NCBI RefSeq assembly: GCF_006829085.1 | Contig: NZ_BJTC01000013.1 | Location: 1-64,000 of the forward strand | Reading direction: 5' to 3' | DNA from: Chryseobacterium sp. ON_d1 | Lineage (GTDB): Bacteria > Bacteroidota > Bacteroidia > Flavobacteriales > Weeksellaceae | Length of the DNA: 64,000 bases | Shown: positions 37,601 to 46,245 of the stretch, in pieces | Numbering within the stretch: the stretch's first letter is position 1 | Layout: every line of letters starts with the position of its first letter | Translations under genes and position numbers: made by a program | Notes under the pieces: generated by a model | What the model saw: only the letters and a program-made list of their open reading frames with translations | What the model was told of the DNA's origin: nothing | The model's database searches: none

Positions 37601-38383
37601 ATGGAAATTATAGGATATACAGCAGCTGTTTTTATCGGCATTTCTCTCGGTTTAATAGGAGGTGGAGGAAGTATCCTCACCGTTCCTGTCCTCGTTTATC
37701 TTTTTGGTATCGACGCCTTTATAGCAACAGAATATTCTCTTTTTGTAGTAGGGATAAGCAGCCTTGTAGGTTCGGTGTCATATTTTAAAAAAGGATTGAT
37801 CAACTTTAAAATTGCAATGGTCTTTGGAGTTCCTTCCATAGTTTCTATTTTTCTGACCAGAACATACCTTCTTCCCTTGATTCCTGAGGAAATATTCAGA
37901 ATACAGAACTTTATCATGACCAGAAATATTTTTTTACTGCTGATTTTTGCTGGTTTAATGATTCTGGCTTCTTATAAAATGATAAGAAAAAATACTTCAG
38001 AACATAAAACCGATAAGAATAATGTTTTCCAGGCAGCAGGACAGGGTTCAATAGTAGGTGTTTTAACCGGGTTGGTGGGAGCTGGAGGAGGATTTATGAT
38101 CATTCCTGCACTGGTCAATCTGCTGAAAATCCCTATGAAAATTGCGATAGGAACTTCTCTGGTCATTATCTCCCTGAATTCTTTGATTGGATTCTTTTCT
38201 TCTGTCAATCATATGAAAATAGATTGGAAACTGTTGATTTCGATTACAGTCATTGCCATAGCAGGAATAGTCATAGGTTCTCAATTATCAAAAAAGATTG
38301 ACGGTAAAAAACTGAAACCGGCATTCGGTTGGTTTATCCTGATTATGGGTATTTATATTATTACGAAAGAAATTTTCCTTTAA
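37601..38383 (+). CDS. sulfite exporter TauE/SafE family protein
   Basis: A 260-residue membrane protein of the TSUP family, with two repeats of the GLIGGGGSILTVPVLVYLFG and GLVGAGGGFMIIPALVNLLK type and about eight helices. Members move sulfite, thiosulfate or organosulfonates. Start ATG 37601 follows the promoter module directly; a TTG at 37574 lies inside the -7 region and is rejected. It opens the sulfur gene cluster. Confidence 0.9.
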   Translation: MEIIGYTAAVFIGISLGLIGGGGSILTVPVLVYLFGIDAFIATEYSLFVVGISSLVGSVSYFKKGLINFKIAMVFGVPSIVSIFLTRTYLLPLIPEEIFRIQNFIMTRNIFLLLIFAGLMILASYKMIRKNTSEHKTDKNNVFQAAGQGSIVGVLTGLVGAGGGFMIIPALVNLLKIPMKIAIGTSLVIISLNSLIGFFSSVNHMKIDWKLLISITVIAIAGIVIGSQLSKKIDGKKLKPAFGWFILIMGIYIITKEIFL

Positions 38384-38387
38384 TGCT

Positions 38388-38436
38388 CTTATGTAACAAA
38401 AGTAGCTGTGGAGGCAAAAAGAAAGCAGGAAATTTG
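38388..38436 (+). promoter_or_regulatory. shared operator-promoter module before MBL-rhodanese gene
   Basis: Exact second copy of the 22-bp site (38388-38409), again with TTTG beginning 42 nt after the ATGTAAC start (38433). Start codon 38468 follows 32 nt later. It begins 4 bp after the TauE/SafE stop codon. Confidence 0.6.
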
Positions 38437-38467
38437 TACCAGATAACAAAATCAAAAAATAAATACA

Positions 38468-39889
38468 ATGAAAATAGAACAGATTTATACAGGTTGCCTG
38501 GCACAGGGAGCTTATTACATCACCTCAGCCGGAGAAGCTGCTATTATTGACCCTTTAAGAGAAACTCAGCCTTATATCAACAGACTGAAAGAAGATGAAG
38601 TAGAATTGAAATATATTTTTGAAACCCATTTTCACGCAGATTTCGTCAGCGGACATCTTGATTTAAGCCATAAAACAGGTACCCCAATTGTCTATGGACC
38701 AACGGCCAATCCTGATTTTGAGGCCATTATTGCAGAGGATGAACAAATATTTGAAATTGGAAACATCAAAATTAAGGTTCTTCATACACCGGGACACACC
38801 CTTGAAAGTTCATGCTATCTGCTGATTGATGAAAATGGAGCTGAGAAAGTACTCTTCAGTGGTGATACGTTATTCCTTGGGGATGTAGGACGTCCGGACC
38901 TGGCACAGAAAGGAGCGGATATGACTCAGGAGGACTTAGCTGGCCTTTTATACGATAGTCTGTACAATAAGATTTTACCTTTAGATGACGAGATTATTGT
39001 CTACCCAGCTCACGGAGCCGGTTCGGCCTGTGGTAAAAATATGCAGAAAGAGACTGTGGATACATTAGGAAACCAAAAAAGAACCAATTATGCTTTAAAT
39101 CAGAAAGACCGGGAGAGCTTTATTAAAGAAGTTACGGACGGACTTTTACCTCCACCGGCTTATTTCGGGATGAATGTCATGATGAACAAAAAAGGATACA
39201 GCAGTTTTGATAAAATTCTTTCACAAGGGTTACATGCCATGGATTCACAACAGTTTGAGGAAATTGCTGAAGCTTCAGGAGCTTTAATCTTAGATGTAAG
39301 AAATAACAGAACATTTGCCGGAGGTTTTATCCCGCAATCCATTAACATAGGATTGGATGGTGATTTTGCCCCATGGGTAGGCGCTTTAATTGCTGATGTG
39401 AACCAGCCTATTCTGCTGATAACTGAAAAAGGATCTGAAGAAGAGGCTGTAACCCGGTTGAGCAGAGTAGGGTTCGACAATATTTTAGGATTTTTGGAAG
39501 GAGGTTTTGAAGCATGGCAAAAGAGTGGAAAAGAAACAGACTTGGTCAATCGTATCTCTGCTGAGCAGTTTGAAGCTGAAATAAAAGAGGGAGAAGTAAA
39601 GATCATCGATATAAGAAGAGAAAGCGAGTACAATGCGGAACATATTCATGAAGCTTACAGCAAACCTTTGGCCTATATCAATGAATGGATTCGTAATTTA
39701 GATCCTGCGGAACATTTCTACATGCACTGTGGAAGCGGCTACAGAAGTACTATGGCAGCAAGCATCCTTCAGGCAAGAGGATACAGGAATTTTACAGAAA
39801 TTGAAGGAGGCTTCAAAGCTATTGCAGCAACAGGTGTTCCCAAAAGTGACTTTGTCTGTCAGACTAAAATTTTAAATACATTAAATTAA
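38468..39889 (+). CDS. MBL-fold hydrolase fused to two rhodanese domains (persulfide dioxygenase-like)
   Basis: A 473-residue cytoplasmic protein. The metallo-beta-lactamase domain (about 1-240) has the ETHE1-like metal motif THFHADFVSGH (H54, H56, D58), then HTPGHT and SGDTLFLGDVGRPDL. A first rhodanese domain (about 260-360) has lost its active-site Cys (loop reads TEKGSEEEA). The second (about 375-465) keeps it at C421 (HCGSGYRST). ETHE1-type enzymes oxidise glutathione persulfide to sulfite, and rhodanese transfers sulfane sulfur. With the exporter and YeeE/YedE genes this suggests sulfide/persulfide clearance. Confidence 0.9.
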   Translation: MKIEQIYTGCLAQGAYYITSAGEAAIIDPLRETQPYINRLKEDEVELKYIFETHFHADFVSGHLDLSHKTGTPIVYGPTANPDFEAIIAEDEQIFEIGNIKIKVLHTPGHTLESSCYLLIDENGAEKVLFSGDTLFLGDVGRPDLAQKGADMTQEDLAGLLYDSLYNKILPLDDEIIVYPAHGAGSACGKNMQKETVDTLGNQKRTNYALNQKDRESFIKEVTDGLLPPPAYFGMNVMMNKKGYSSFDKILSQGLHAMDSQQFEEIAEASGALILDVRNNRTFAGGFIPQSINIGLDGDFAPWVGALIADVNQPILLITEKGSEEEAVTRLSRVGFDNILGFLEGGFEAWQKSGKETDLVNRISAEQFEAEIKEGEVKIIDIRRESEYNAEHIHEAYSKPLAYINEWIRNLDPAEHFYMHCGSGYRSTMAASILQARGYRNFTEIEGGFKAIAATGVPKSDFVCQTKILNTLN

Positions 39890-39899
39890 AAAATAAAAA

Positions 39900-40463
39900 A
39901 TGCTGGAAATGATAAAAGAACCGTGGCCGTGGTATATTGCCGGCCCGCTGATCGGACTTACCGTACCTGCCTTACTGATTATGGGTAATAAATCCTTTGG
40001 TATAAGCTCTTCACTGAGACATATCTGTGCAGCCTGCATACCTGCCAGTGTGAATTTCTTCAAATATGACTGGAAAAAGGAAGTATGGAATTTATTTTTT
40101 GTACTGGGAATCTTCTTCGGAGGGATGATTGCTGCCCATTTTTTGGTTAATCCCAATGAAATAACGGTAAACCCTGAACTGAAAGCAGAATTGGCCGGCT
40201 ACGGAATTACAGATTACAGTAATATGGTTCCCGAACAGCTTATGAATTTTGAAAATCTGCTGACAATAAGAGGATTTATAACAATGGTTGCAGGAGGATT
40301 TTTGGTAGGTTTCGGAACAAGATATGCGGGAGGATGTACCAGCGGACATGCTATTATGGGGCTTTCCAATCTGCAGTGGCCTTCTTTGGTGGCAACAATA
40401 TGTTTTATGATCGGAGGATTTTTAATGGCGAATATCATCCTGCCTTTCATCCTTTCACTGTAA
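39900..40463 (+). CDS. YeeE/YedE family transporter, half-size, first protein
   Basis: A 187-residue membrane protein with about five helices and the conserved cysteine motif GGCTSGHAIMGLSNL (C146). YeeE/YedE proteins take up thiosulfate or related sulfur through conserved cysteines in a two-fold repeat. This protein and the next each cover about one half, so the two probably assemble together. It follows the MBL gene by 10 bp and precedes the second half by 27 bp, within one operon. Confidence 0.88.
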   Translation: MLEMIKEPWPWYIAGPLIGLTVPALLIMGNKSFGISSSLRHICAACIPASVNFFKYDWKKEVWNLFFVLGIFFGGMIAAHFLVNPNEITVNPELKAELAGYGITDYSNMVPEQLMNFENLLTIRGFITMVAGGFLVGFGTRYAGGCTSGHAIMGLSNLQWPSLVATICFMIGGFLMANIILPFILSL

Positions 40464-40490
40464 GTATAATGTAATAAAGAAATTTATATC

Positions 40491-40979
40491 ATGATAAAAG
40501 AAAAAGAACAGAACATAAGTCATCAGGAGGCTGTCTGTATAAACGAAAGCATTCCTACACATCCATGGTATCACAACCTGAAGTATCTTGCAGCAGGGAT
40601 TATTTTTGGGATTATTTTCGTAAAAGCAGAAGTGATCAGCTGGTTCAGAATACAGGAAATGTTCCGTCTGCAGTCTTTCCATATGTACGGAATCATTGGA
40701 AGTGCTGTATTGGTAGGAATGATCTCAGTATGGCTGATCAAAAAATTGAATATAAAAACAGTATATGGAGAACCTATCAGAATTGCCCCTAAAAAGTTTA
40801 ATAAAGGCCAGATTTATGGCGGGCTGATCTTTGGTTTCGGCTGGGCTATTACCGGAGCATGTCCAGGACCACTGTTCGCCCAAATCGGAACAGGAGCTTT
40901 AGCAGTATCCGTTACTTTGTTGAGTGCTATTGCCGGAACATGGGTATATGGATATTTCAGAGATAAATTACCTCATTGA
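40491..40979 (+). CDS. YeeE/YedE family transporter, half-size, second protein (DUF6691-like)
   Basis: A 162-residue membrane protein with about four helices and the motif GWAITGACPGPLFAQIG (C124), the counterpart of the Cys motif in the preceding gene. It has a hydrophilic 25-residue N-terminus. Likely partner of the preceding half transporter. It ends the sulfur operon, with a terminator at 41053. Confidence 0.87.
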   Translation: MIKEKEQNISHQEAVCINESIPTHPWYHNLKYLAAGIIFGIIFVKAEVISWFRIQEMFRLQSFHMYGIIGSAVLVGMISVWLIKKLNIKTVYGEPIRIAPKKFNKGQIYGGLIFGFGWAITGACPGPLFAQIGTGALAVSVTLLSAIAGTWVYGYFRDKLPH

Positions 40980-41052
40980 AAGAAGAAACTCCAGGTATTC
41001 AGAATAAAATAATAGTATCTATCTTAGATTAAAAGAGGATTTAAATTAACAA

Positions 41053-41085
41053 AAGGCTGCAGATCTTTATTCTGCAGTCTTTTTA
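41053..41085 (+). terminator. terminator of the sulfur operon
   Basis: AGGCTGCAGA pairs with TCTGCAGTCT (one wobble) around a 7-nt loop, followed by T-rich sequence. Confidence 0.8.
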
Positions 41086-41134
41086 CTTTTCTACCAGCTG
41101 GAAAATTGTTAATTTGTAGGCCTAATAAACCTAT

Positions 41135-42127
41135 ATGCAAAGTAGACGAAACTTTATAAAAAAAACCGCAGCTGCTTCCCTTGTGCTGGCTGTAAATCCT
41201 TTGGACCTTATTGCAAAAGAGCTCCCGGAAAATACGAAAGCCGTAAACAAACCGATTGTTCTTTCTACCTGGAATTTTGGACTGAAAGCCAACGAAGAAG
41301 CATGGACGATACTTGGGAAAGGTGGAAAAGCTTTGGATGCGGTTGAAAAAGGAGTTCGCATCGTAGAATTGGACCCCAAAGAAAGAAGTGTGGGGTATGG
41401 CGGCCGGCCGGACAGAGATGGAAGAGTTACCCTGGATGCCTGTATCATGGATGAAAATTATAATATAGGCTCTGTTGCATGTCTTGAACATGTTAAAAAT
41501 CCTATTTCCGTTGCCAGAGCGGTAATGGAAAAAACACCCCATGTGATGCTGGTAGGTGACGGGGCATTACAGTTTGCCCTTTCGCAGGGTTTTAAAAAAG
41601 AAAATCTCCTTACTCCGGAATCTGAAAAAGAATGGAAAGAATGGTTAAAAACCAGTCAGTATAAACCTATTGCTAATATTGAAAACCATGATACTATAGG
41701 AATGATCGCTTTGGATGCACAGGGAAACCTTTCCGGAGCCTGTACAACCAGTGGAATGGCTTTTAAAATGCATGGCAGAGTAGGAGATTCTCCGATTATC
41801 GGAGCGGGTTTGTTTGTAGACAATGAAGTGGGAGCAGCAACCGCAACCGGTCATGGGGAAGAAGTCATAAGGACGGTAGGAACCCATCTTGTGGTTGAGC
41901 TGATGAGACAAGGCAGAAATCCACAGGAAGCCTGTAAAGAAGCAGTAGACAGAATCGTAAAAATCAATCAGAGAAGAAACAAAAATCTGAAAGATATTCA
42001 GGTGGGCTTTATTGCCATCAATAAACAGGGAGAATATGGTTCTTACTGTATTCAGGATGGATTCAATTTTGCGGTGTATGATCAGAAAGGCAACCGTCTT
42101 GAAAAACCTGAATTTGCTTTGAAATAA
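41135..42127 (+). CDS. N4-(beta-N-acetylglucosaminyl)-L-asparaginase (glycosylasparaginase)
   Basis: A 330-residue Ntn-hydrolase that cleaves the GlcNAc-Asn bond of N-glycoproteins. The N-terminus has a Tat-like signal (SRRNFIKKTAAASLVLAV), pointing to periplasmic export. Autoprocessing should occur in NHDTIG between D186 and T187, freeing Thr187 as the nucleophile. Downstream GRVGDSPIIGAGLFVDNEVG and ATGHGEEVIR are substrate-site motifs of this family, known structurally from Elizabethkingia meningoseptica. It works with hexosaminidase and mannosidase encoded nearby. Confidence 0.95.
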   Translation: MQSRRNFIKKTAAASLVLAVNPLDLIAKELPENTKAVNKPIVLSTWNFGLKANEEAWTILGKGGKALDAVEKGVRIVELDPKERSVGYGGRPDRDGRVTLDACIMDENYNIGSVACLEHVKNPISVARAVMEKTPHVMLVGDGALQFALSQGFKKENLLTPESEKEWKEWLKTSQYKPIANIENHDTIGMIALDAQGNLSGACTTSGMAFKMHGRVGDSPIIGAGLFVDNEVGAATATGHGEEVIRTVGTHLVVELMRQGRNPQEACKEAVDRIVKINQRRNKNLKDIQVGFIAINKQGEYGSYCIQDGFNFAVYDQKGNRLEKPEFALK

Positions 42128-42130
42128 ATT

Positions 42131-42194
42131 CATTAGGAATGAGCTTTAGCCCATTTAAACCAATAAAAATACCCATTGGCTTTAGCCAAAACAT
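42131..42194. repeat. GGCTTTAGCC-type dispersed repeat, copy 1
   Basis: Contains GAGCTTTAGCCC then CATTGGCTTTAGCCAAAAC, each an imperfect palindrome around CTTTAG. It matches the reverse complement of 47311-47377. It fills most of the gap before the lipoprotein gene. Confidence 0.6.
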
Positions 42195-42203
42195 AAAATA
42201 AAT

Positions 42204-42758
42204 ATGAAAAGAACGATTATCGCTTCTCTACTTCTGATCATGTCATGCAAAGAAGAAAAGAAGGAGGTTAAAACAGATGCCAGACCCCAGCAAACAGAAG
42301 AGAAAGTAGTTTTAAATAATGAAGCCAATGAAGCGGAAGATGCTAAGAAATGGTTGGAAAAGAGTATTGTAGATTACTTTAAAGCTGATATCGGAAGTGA
42401 AGAAAAGAATATGCAGCAGATCACTACAAAAGACTATTTTGAGTATAAAACGGATGCCATGAATGTAGATCTCGATGTTGAGGGTAGTCTCACTGATAAA
42501 GAATTTCAGGATAAATGGAAATCCAAATTTGATATAAGTAAAGCAGGTGTTGGAGCAGGCTTCCTGATTACAGCACAGGATTGGGATAAAATTGAAGTTG
42601 AAAGCTGTGATTTAAAACGCTCCTCAAAAGATGAATATCTCTTCAATGTGGTACTGACGGATAAGAATTTTAAGGCAGAATACCCGTCAGTAATAAAAGT
42701 AGTAAAAGAAAACGGTTCCTTTCTGATTGCAGATGTATGGCAGGACGAACCGAAATAA
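42204..42758 (+). CDS. hypothetical lipoprotein
   Basis: A 184-residue lipoprotein with lipobox LIMSC (Cys15), then a charged Lys/Glu-rich linker. The rest (about 50-184) looks like a small alpha-beta domain of the DUF4878/DUF3828 or SnoaL-like size, with the C-terminal ending VVKENGSFLIADVWQDE. I cannot assign a family firmly. It lies 18 bp before cutC and may be cotranscribed with it. Confidence 0.7.
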   Translation: MKRTIIASLLLIMSCKEEKKEVKTDARPQQTEEKVVLNNEANEAEDAKKWLEKSIVDYFKADIGSEEKNMQQITTKDYFEYKTDAMNVDLDVEGSLTDKEFQDKWKSKFDISKAGVGAGFLITAQDWDKIEVESCDLKRSSKDEYLFNVVLTDKNFKAEYPSVIKVVKENGSFLIADVWQDEPK

Positions 42759-42776
42759 AATTAAACCTATACAATA

Positions 42777-43439
42777 ATGTCAAAAATAGAAATAGCGTGT
42801 TTTAATCCTGAATCAGCAATGATTGCTTTTGAGAACGGAGCAGACAGAATAGAATTTTGTGACGGACTCAGTGAAGGGGGAACCACTCCGGATTTCGAAA
42901 CCATGAAAAAGCTTCGTGAAAGAATTACTATCCCGATTTTTGTGATGATCCGTCCCAGAGGAGGAGACTTTACTTATTCTGATTCAGAGTTTGAACAGAT
43001 GAAAAATGATTTGGTTCATTTGAAATCTTTACAGGCAGACGGTTTTGTATTCGGTATTCTGGATGAAAATGATGAGGTGAATATTGAACAGAATAAAGCT
43101 TTAGTAGAATTAGCGGCACCGCTTCCATGTACTTTCCACCGTGCTTTTGACCGTGCTGCAAACCTGGAAGAGTCGTTAGAAAAAGTAATTGAATGTGGTT
43201 TTACAACCATTCTTACCTCCGGCCAGAAACCCAATGTGGGAGAAGGAAAAGAGAATCTCAAAAAACTGGTTGAGCTTTCCAACGGAAGAATAGAAATCCT
43301 TGTAGGAGGAGGACTTCGTTCGTCTAATATTGAAGAAATAAGAGCGATTACCAAAGCAGGTTATTTCCATTCTTCAGCGATTACTGATGGCGGTGCTTTT
43401 GCGAACCCGGCTGAAGTGGTTGCGTTGAAGAGTAAGTAA
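42777..43439 (+). CDS. cutC: copper homeostasis protein CutC
   Basis: A 220-residue cytoplasmic TIM-barrel protein. Family motifs include IEIACFNPESAMIAFENGAD, RIEFCDGLSEGGTTPDFE, VMIRPRGGDFTYSD, TFHRAFDRAAN and ILTSGQKPN. CutC has been linked to copper tolerance, but its biochemical role is unsettled. The length is somewhat short of the roughly 240-residue enterobacterial version, with no motif missing. Confidence 0.93.
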   Translation: MSKIEIACFNPESAMIAFENGADRIEFCDGLSEGGTTPDFETMKKLRERITIPIFVMIRPRGGDFTYSDSEFEQMKNDLVHLKSLQADGFVFGILDENDEVNIEQNKALVELAAPLPCTFHRAFDRAANLEESLEKVIECGFTTILTSGQKPNVGEGKENLKKLVELSNGRIEILVGGGLRSSNIEEIRAITKAGYFHSSAITDGGAFANPAEVVALKSK

Positions 43440-43458
43440 TGCGGGTTATATACACTTA

Positions 43459-43532
43459 TTTTGTCATTCCAGACGCAGCAGGAATCTAAATTCTTATGGT
43501 AGAGATTCCTTCGTACCTCGGAATGACAAAAT
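43459..43532. repeat. TGTCATTCC-type palindromic repeat
   Basis: Arms TTTGTCATTCC (43460-43470) and GGAATGACAAA (43520-43530) with inner arms AGGAATCT and AGATTCCT. A separated pair of the same arms occurs at 47216 and 47410. Confidence 0.7.
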
Positions 43533-43567
43533 CACTGGTATGGTAACAATACAAAACAAATTTATTG

Positions 43568-46036
43568 ATGAATAGAACGATTCTTTTTGCTTTCCTTTTT
43601 ATGCAGAATATCCTTTCAGCACAGTTTTTACAAAGAAATTTATCTTCTGAAGACTGGCAGTTCAAAAATGCAAAAGATCAAAACTGGCTTCCTGCGAAAG
43701 TTCCGGGAACAGTTCACCTGGATTTGATGGATAATAAGATTATTCCGGATCCTTATAAAGATGAAAACGAAAAGAAAGTACAGTGGATAGAAAATGAAAA
43801 CTGGGATTATCAGACCGTATTTACTGTTTCTTCCCAGGAATTAAAACATGATAATATTGATCTGGTTTTTAATGGACTGGATACCTTTTCTGAAATCTAT
43901 CTTAACGGTAACCTGTTAAAGAAAACAGACAATATGTTCAGGAAATGGAGTATTCCGGTGAAAGAGTATCTGAAATCAGATAAGAATATATTACAGGTCA
44001 GGTTTACATCTGCGGTAAATGCCGGAAAAGAACTGGCAAAGCAAGTTCCTTTTACCATGCCCGAATCACCAAGAAGTTTTGTAAGAAAAGCACAATATCA
44101 GTTTGGCTGGGATTGGGGACCAAGATTGGTTACGGCAGGAATCTGGAAGGATGTTCAGTTGGAATTCTGGAATAATGCTAAAATTATCACTGTTAAGGAT
44201 ATTCAGAACAGATCGGCTAAAACTGCTGATCATTTACATTTTGACGTAGAGATTTATGCTCAAAATGCTGGTGACTATACATTGGATCTTAATTCCATTC
44301 ATCAGAAAATAACATTAAAAAAAGGAATCAATACAATTACAATTCCTTATGATACGAGTGGGATGAGGCTTTGGCAGCCTAATGGACGCGGTGATGCCAA
44401 TCTTTATGATTTTGAAGTGAAGCTTTCAAAAGGTCAGAAAAATATTGATCGTAAAAATGTAAGAATAGGATTAAGAACTGTAGAATTAGTACAGGAAAAA
44501 GACGAAAAAGGAAAATCTTTCTATTTTAAAGTGAACGGACAGCCGTTGTATATCAAAGGAACGAACTGGATTCCGGGAGACAGTTTTTCACCCAGAATGA
44601 CCAAAGAAAAATACCGGAAACTGATCAAAGATACCAAAGACGCGAATATGAATATGATCCGTGTCTGGGGAGGAGGTATTTATGAAGACGATGAATTTTA
44701 CAAAGCCTGTGATGAAAATGGTATCCTGGTCTGGCAGGATTTTATGTTTGCAGGAAGTTTTTATCCGGCAGATGAAGCATTTTTAAACAATGTAAAGGAA
44801 GAAGTAAAAGATCAGGTCACCAGACTGCAAAATCACCCATCCATTGCTTTGTGGTGTGGAAATAACGAAATTGATGAAGCGATTGTCAATTGGGGATATC
44901 AGAAGCAGTTCAACTATTCAAAAAATGACTCTCTTCAGGTTTGGAAAGACTATAAAAAGTTGTTTCACGAAGTCATTCCCAAGGCACTGGCAGAAAACCT
45001 GAAGTCAGATAAGAATATATATTGGCCAAGTTCGCCATCTATCGGTTGGGGACATAAGGAAAGCCTTGCCGAAGGAGATTCTCACTATTGGGGCGTTTGG
45101 TGGGGAGAGCAGCCATTTGAAATTTATAACGAAAAAGTAGGACGTTTTATGTCTGAATATGGTTTTCAGGGGACTCCTACTATACAGACAACAAAAACAA
45201 TGTTTTCAGGTACTCCGGATTTAAATCTGCAAAATTCAACCATCAAAGCACATGAAAAACACGCCAGAGGTTGGGATATCATTAATGAATATCTGAAACG
45301 AGATTATAAAATTCCAACAGATTTTGTACAGTATAATTATGTATCACAATTGCTGCAGGCAAGAGGAATGCAGATTGCCATTGAAGCTCACCGCCGTGCA
45401 AAACCTTACAATATGGGAACGTTATACTGGCAGCTCAACGACTGTTGGCCGGTTGTTTCATGGTCTTCCATTGATTATTCAGGAAACTGGAAAGCTTTCC
45501 ATTATCAGGCAAAAAGAAGTTTTGAGCCAGTGTTGGTATCAGTAGCTGAAACAGAAAAAAATTATGACATCTATCTTATAAGTGATCTGCTGAAACAACT
45601 GAAAACAGATATACAATTTGAACTGATGGATTTCACAGGTAGAATACTTTGGAAAGCCAGTCAGTCAGGTCTTGTCAATGCTGATGTAAGTGAAAAAATT
45701 CGTAGCATCAGTAAGACAGAATGGGCTCAGTTTGATTTATCTAAAGCTGTTTTAAAGATCAGCTCTGAAAAAGATACAAAATTTGAAAAGCTGTTCTTTT
45801 TTAACAAACCTAAAGATATAAAACTTTCAAAGCCCGAGATCAAAATCAGAAAAATATCACCTGCTGAAATTGAAATTTCAACAGATGTCCTGGCAAAAGA
45901 TATTTATCTGATAGGTGATGCTCATTTTAGTGATAATTTTTTTGACCTGCTTTCCGGAACTTCAAAAAGGATTACCCTTTCAAAGCCTTTGGAAAATGTT
46001 GAGGTAATGAGCCTTTGGGATGTGATGAAGAATTAA
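43568..46036 (+). CDS. exported beta-mannosidase, GH2
   Basis: An 822-residue glycosidase with a signal peptide (ending LSAQ). Order: GH2 sugar-binding domain (about 25-190), Ig-like domain, TIM barrel. The acid/base is E434 in WCGNNEIDEA and the nucleophile E530 in MSEYGFQG. Other family signs are GTNWIPGDSF, RVWGGGIYEDDEFY and YWQLNDCWPVVSWSSIDY. It should cut the core beta-mannose of N-glycans or mannan oligomers. Start ATG 43568; a TTG at 43565 is less likely. Confidence 0.92.
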   Translation: MNRTILFAFLFMQNILSAQFLQRNLSSEDWQFKNAKDQNWLPAKVPGTVHLDLMDNKIIPDPYKDENEKKVQWIENENWDYQTVFTVSSQELKHDNIDLVFNGLDTFSEIYLNGNLLKKTDNMFRKWSIPVKEYLKSDKNILQVRFTSAVNAGKELAKQVPFTMPESPRSFVRKAQYQFGWDWGPRLVTAGIWKDVQLEFWNNAKIITVKDIQNRSAKTADHLHFDVEIYAQNAGDYTLDLNSIHQKITLKKGINTITIPYDTSGMRLWQPNGRGDANLYDFEVKLSKGQKNIDRKNVRIGLRTVELVQEKDEKGKSFYFKVNGQPLYIKGTNWIPGDSFSPRMTKEKYRKLIKDTKDANMNMIRVWGGGIYEDDEFYKACDENGILVWQDFMFAGSFYPADEAFLNNVKEEVKDQVTRLQNHPSIALWCGNNEIDEAIVNWGYQKQFNYSKNDSLQVWKDYKKLFHEVIPKALAENLKSDKNIYWPSSPSIGWGHKESLAEGDSHYWGVWWGEQPFEIYNEKVGRFMSEYGFQGTPTIQTTKTMFSGTPDLNLQNSTIKAHEKHARGWDIINEYLKRDYKIPTDFVQYNYVSQLLQARGMQIAIEAHRRAKPYNMGTLYWQLNDCWPVVSWSSIDYSGNWKAFHYQAKRSFEPVLVSVAETEKNYDIYLISDLLKQLKTDIQFELMDFTGRILWKASQSGLVNADVSEKIRSISKTEWAQFDLSKAVLKISSEKDTKFEKLFFFNKPKDIKLSKPEIKIRKISPAEIEISTDVLAKDIYLIGDAHFSDNFFDLLSGTSKRITLSKPLENVEVMSLWDVMKN

Positions 46037-46068
46037 AATCTATATTGAAAAATTATTTCAAGCAGTTA

Positions 46069-46103
46069 AACCCATGTCAAGGTTCAAAACCTTGACACGG
46101 GTT
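46069..46103. repeat. TGTCAAGGTTT-type palindromic repeat, second copy
   Basis: Arms AACCCATGTCAAGGTT and AACCTTGACACGGGTT with one mismatch and a 3-nt loop. Nearly the same as 22687-22719. A smaller palindrome (AAACCTATAAGGTTT, 46129-46143) follows. Confidence 0.7.
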
Positions 46104-46217
46104 ATTAATTTCCGGCAGGTAGATCTCCAAACCTATAAGGTTTAAAGCAGCAAAGGTTCATTAGAAATTCTACTCAAAAAAATATAAATTTTACCTTTCC
46201 AACTCAAAAATCAGCCG

Positions 46218-46225
46218 TAAATTTG
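46218..46225 (+). promoter_or_regulatory. putative -7 element of AEC transporter gene
   Basis: TAAATTTG, a full match, 21 nt before ATG 46246. Confidence 0.5.
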
Positions 46226-46245
46226 CCTCATATTTTATTACAGTT

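Noticed and set aside
39160..39633. 157-codon minus-strand ORF opposite the MBL-rhodanese gene
   Set aside because: Antisense shadow with Ser/Pro-rich composition that mirrors the real gene's codons.
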